DNA of 64,000 nt, from NCBI GenBank assembly GCA_963708245.1, contig OY970201.1:5022001-5086000 (forward strand), written 5' to 3'. Below the pieces are notes generated by a model. The model was given only the letters and a program-made list of their open reading frames with translations. It did not search any database and was not told the origin of the DNA. The stretch's first letter is position 1; each line of letters opens with the position of its first letter. A program made the translations under genes and the position numbers. Of the stretch, positions 62,495 through 64,000 are shown piece by piece. The DNA is from CAVYXK01 sp963708245 (lineage in GTDB: Bacteria > Pseudomonadota > Alphaproteobacteria > Acetobacterales > Acetobacteraceae).

Positions 62495-62800
62495 CTAGTC
62501 CTTGAACATATGCGTCGCGTGGGTGATCGCGGCGCCGGCGCGCATCGCCGCAGCCACCACCGCCGTCTCGGCGAGCTCGGCATCGGTCGCGCCGGCCTTG
62601 CGCGCTTCCTGGGTGTGGATCGCGATGCAATAGGGGCATTGCGTGGTCAGCGCCACGGCGAGTGCCATCACCTGCTTGGTCTTGGCATCCAGCGCACCGG
62701 GTGCGAACGCCGCCTTGTCGAAGGCCCAGAACGCCTTCATGCCGTCCGCGGCGGCGCTGTCCATGGTCTTCAGCGCGGAGAGATTCTTCATGTCGTACAT
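62495..62800 (-). CDS. Carboxymuconolactone decarboxylase / AhpD-like protein
   Basis: A 101-residue all-helical protein with the AhpD-type CxxC motif CPYC preceded by TTQ and followed by IAIHTQEARKAGATDAELAE. Members act as alkylhydroperoxidases or disulfide reductases. GGAGG precedes the ATG. It lies upstream of the ATP synthase operon but is separated by more than 100 bp and is probably independent. Confidence 0.88.
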   Translation of the reverse strand: MYDMKNLSALKTMDSAAADGMKAFWAFDKAAFAPGALDAKTKQVMALAVALTTQCPYCIAIHTQEARKAGATDAELAETAVVAAAMRAGAAITHATHMFKD

Positions 62801-62930
62801 AGCGTCCTCCTCGGTGTTTAGCTATCAATCCTAGTCTAAGGGTCGCAGTCGGGGAATGCACGCGGGGTCAGGTCCCCAGCCGATCGTGTCTGTACGCAAG
62901 GTCGGTTGAGCGACTGCCGACGTGCCCAGT

Positions 62931-64000
62931 TCACCATTCTTGCGGGGTTAGCTCCGTCTCCGGCAGCCCCGCAACTTCCCACGCCTCACGCCCGCCGCGG
63001 TACCAGTAAACGTGCGTGTAGCCGAGCGCGGCCAAGCGCAGTGCCAAGTTGCGGCCGTCGAAGCGTTCGGAGTTCCATCCGACCGCGACGATGGGCGTCG
63101 AGAGATCGCCCTTCGTCAGTTCCCGCATCTTCGAGCGTAGACGATCCTGTACCGCATCGGATGTGCTTCCGCCCATGCCCGCACGCATTAGCCCGATGGC
63201 ACCCGGGACCGACCGGCCCCACGAAAACTCCGACGGATCGATGACGATCGGCTTTCGATCGACGAGCAACCGCTGGAGCTCCGCGGTGCGGATCGTCGTA
63301 GCGTCAGGCGCGGTCATTGGCGTCAGTCCGGCGAGGTCGTCGTGCAGTTTGTCATCGGATGCCACGCCAAAATTCGCATTTTCATCAGCATGATCCCGCA
63401 GCCCGGCGAGGCGAAGCGCCGCCTGAAAACGCTCGATTTGGGCCGCGAGCACCCGGCTGGCGGGATTGCCGGGTTGTAGGCCTCGAGCGGTGTAGTACGG
63501 CCAAATCCGGTTTGCTTCGGCGACCGCGCGATGTGCCTCGTCAAAGCGGCCCAGCCGCGCATGAGCCGCGGCGAGGCGGAGGTTATAACCGGCGCGATCG
63601 CGCGGGGTATTGTCCGGAGCTGCGGCCAGAGCGCGCTGCGTCCAGACAATCAACTCTTCGTCCCTCCCGAGCATCAACAGCGCGAAGCCAAGATTGTCGT
63701 AGCGGCTCCAGATGTAGCCGCTCCGCGGGTCGCGCCGGATAGCCGTTTCGATCATCGGGATCGCCTCTTCCGACCGGCCCACCAGGACGAGGCACTGCCC
63801 GATTTGGTTGTAGGCGTAATAAGCGTTCGGGTACTCGTCCAGCAGACGTTGATAGGCGGCGATTGCCTCCGTGTAGTGACCCTGGCCGAGCAACAGGTAA
63901 GCGGAGCTCTCTAATACGAATGCGTGGTCCGGGTTGATCGCCCTCGCCTCGGTAATGAGCGTTGCCGCGCGCTTGAGGTCGCCTCCTTCGTGCCGAGTTT
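62931..64000 (-). CDS. TPR-rhodanese protein (5' part cut by the window edge)
   Basis: The frame runs to the right edge without a start; at least 356 residues are visible. N-terminal visible part: TPR repeats (YTEAIAAYQRLLDEYPNAYYAYNQIGQCLVL). C-terminal 110 residues form a rhodanese-like domain ending VAVGWNSERFDGRNLALRLA; the usual catalytic cysteine position is occupied by Trp-Asn in GWNSERF, so it is probably inactive as a sulfurtransferase. Related TPR-rhodanese ends occur in adenylate-cyclase-like regulators, so an N-terminal catalytic domain may lie beyond the window. Confidence 0.75.
   Translation of the reverse strand, partial: TRHEGGDLKRAATLITEARAINPDHAFVLESSAYLLLGQGHYTEAIAAYQRLLDEYPNAYYAYNQIGQCLVLVGRSEEAIPMIETAIRRDPRSGYIWSRYDNLGFALLMLGRDEELIVWTQRALAAAPDNTPRDRAGYNLRLAAAHARLGRFDEAHRAVAEANRIWPYYTARGLQPGNPASRVLAAQIERFQAALRLAGLRDHADENANFGVASDDKLHDDLAGLTPMTAPDATTIRTAELQRLLVDRKPIVIDPSEFSWGRSVPGAIGLMRAGMGGSTSDAVQDRLRSKMRELTKGDLSTPIVAVGWNSERFDGRNLALRLAALGYTHVYWYRGGREAWEVAGLPETELTPQEW

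Overview
The window is high-GC DNA whose gene content and layout suggest an alphaproteobacterium of the Rhodospirillales, most likely Acetobacteraceae. The signs are a split ATP synthase F0 operon with both b and b' subunits (I-A-c-b'-b), hisZ directly followed by purA, plant/alphaproteobacterial-type glutamate-cysteine ligase, a CHAT/RTX locus and a complete LIV-type amino-acid ABC operon. The genus cannot be fixed from this sequence alone.

Layout. 0.4-8 kb: metabolic genes (FkbM methyltransferase, amidase, polysaccharide deacetylase plus thiM, a coupled hydrolase/MFS/NIPSNAP operon, a glycine-zipper protein, an ABM monooxygenase) and a well-formed candidate small RNA on the minus strand at about 8.03-8.12 kb. 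8.2-14.6 kb: a lytic transglycosylase, then an AT-richer minus-strand cassette of secreted proteins (lipoprotein, astacin-like metalloprotease, two trypsin-like proteases). Its lipoprotein gene is split by an IS5-family element, and remnants of neighbouring genes flank the cassette. 14.6-21.4 kb: a luciferase-like oxidoreductase and livKHMGF. 21.5-30.2 kb: glycosyltransferase, otsA, a four-gene overlapping acyl-CoA-type operon, a lipoprotein, thrB and rnhA. 30.3-36.4 kb: BTAD/TPR regulator, gshA, rsmE, ubiA and a methyltransferase. 36.9-42.3 kb: beta-barrel candidate, lipoprotein CHAT protease and RTX-like repeat protein, possibly one functional unit. 42.4-45.6 kb: housekeeping genes (ferritin-like, DUF971, Trm112, LON-substrate-binding, CnoX-like).

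45.8-53.75 kb is an integrative island in tRNA-Gly(GCC): the tRNA 3' half is repeated at 53.70 kb. The integrase is frameshifted and has lost its C-terminal catalytic residues. The island holds an excisionase-like HTH gene, a string of very small genes, and a minus-strand operon of a two-helix membrane protein, a small protein and a TIR-like protein. The TIR-like gene is interrupted by an IS3-family element. Removing the element and one ACC target duplication restores an uninterrupted frame beginning MKVLWSWQSD. A solitary gene of unknown function with its own promoter and terminator completes the island.

54-64 kb returns to the core: HD-GYP domain protein, hisZ-purA, an Ldh_2-family dehydrogenase, a hypothetical gene, the ATP synthase F0 operon, an AhpD-like protein, and a TPR-rhodanese protein cut by the right edge. 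The most interesting signals are the IS-interrupted TIR-like operon on the tRNA island, the beta-barrel/CHAT/RTX locus, the secreted peptidase cassette, and the small RNA with an exposed CCTCCC sequence.
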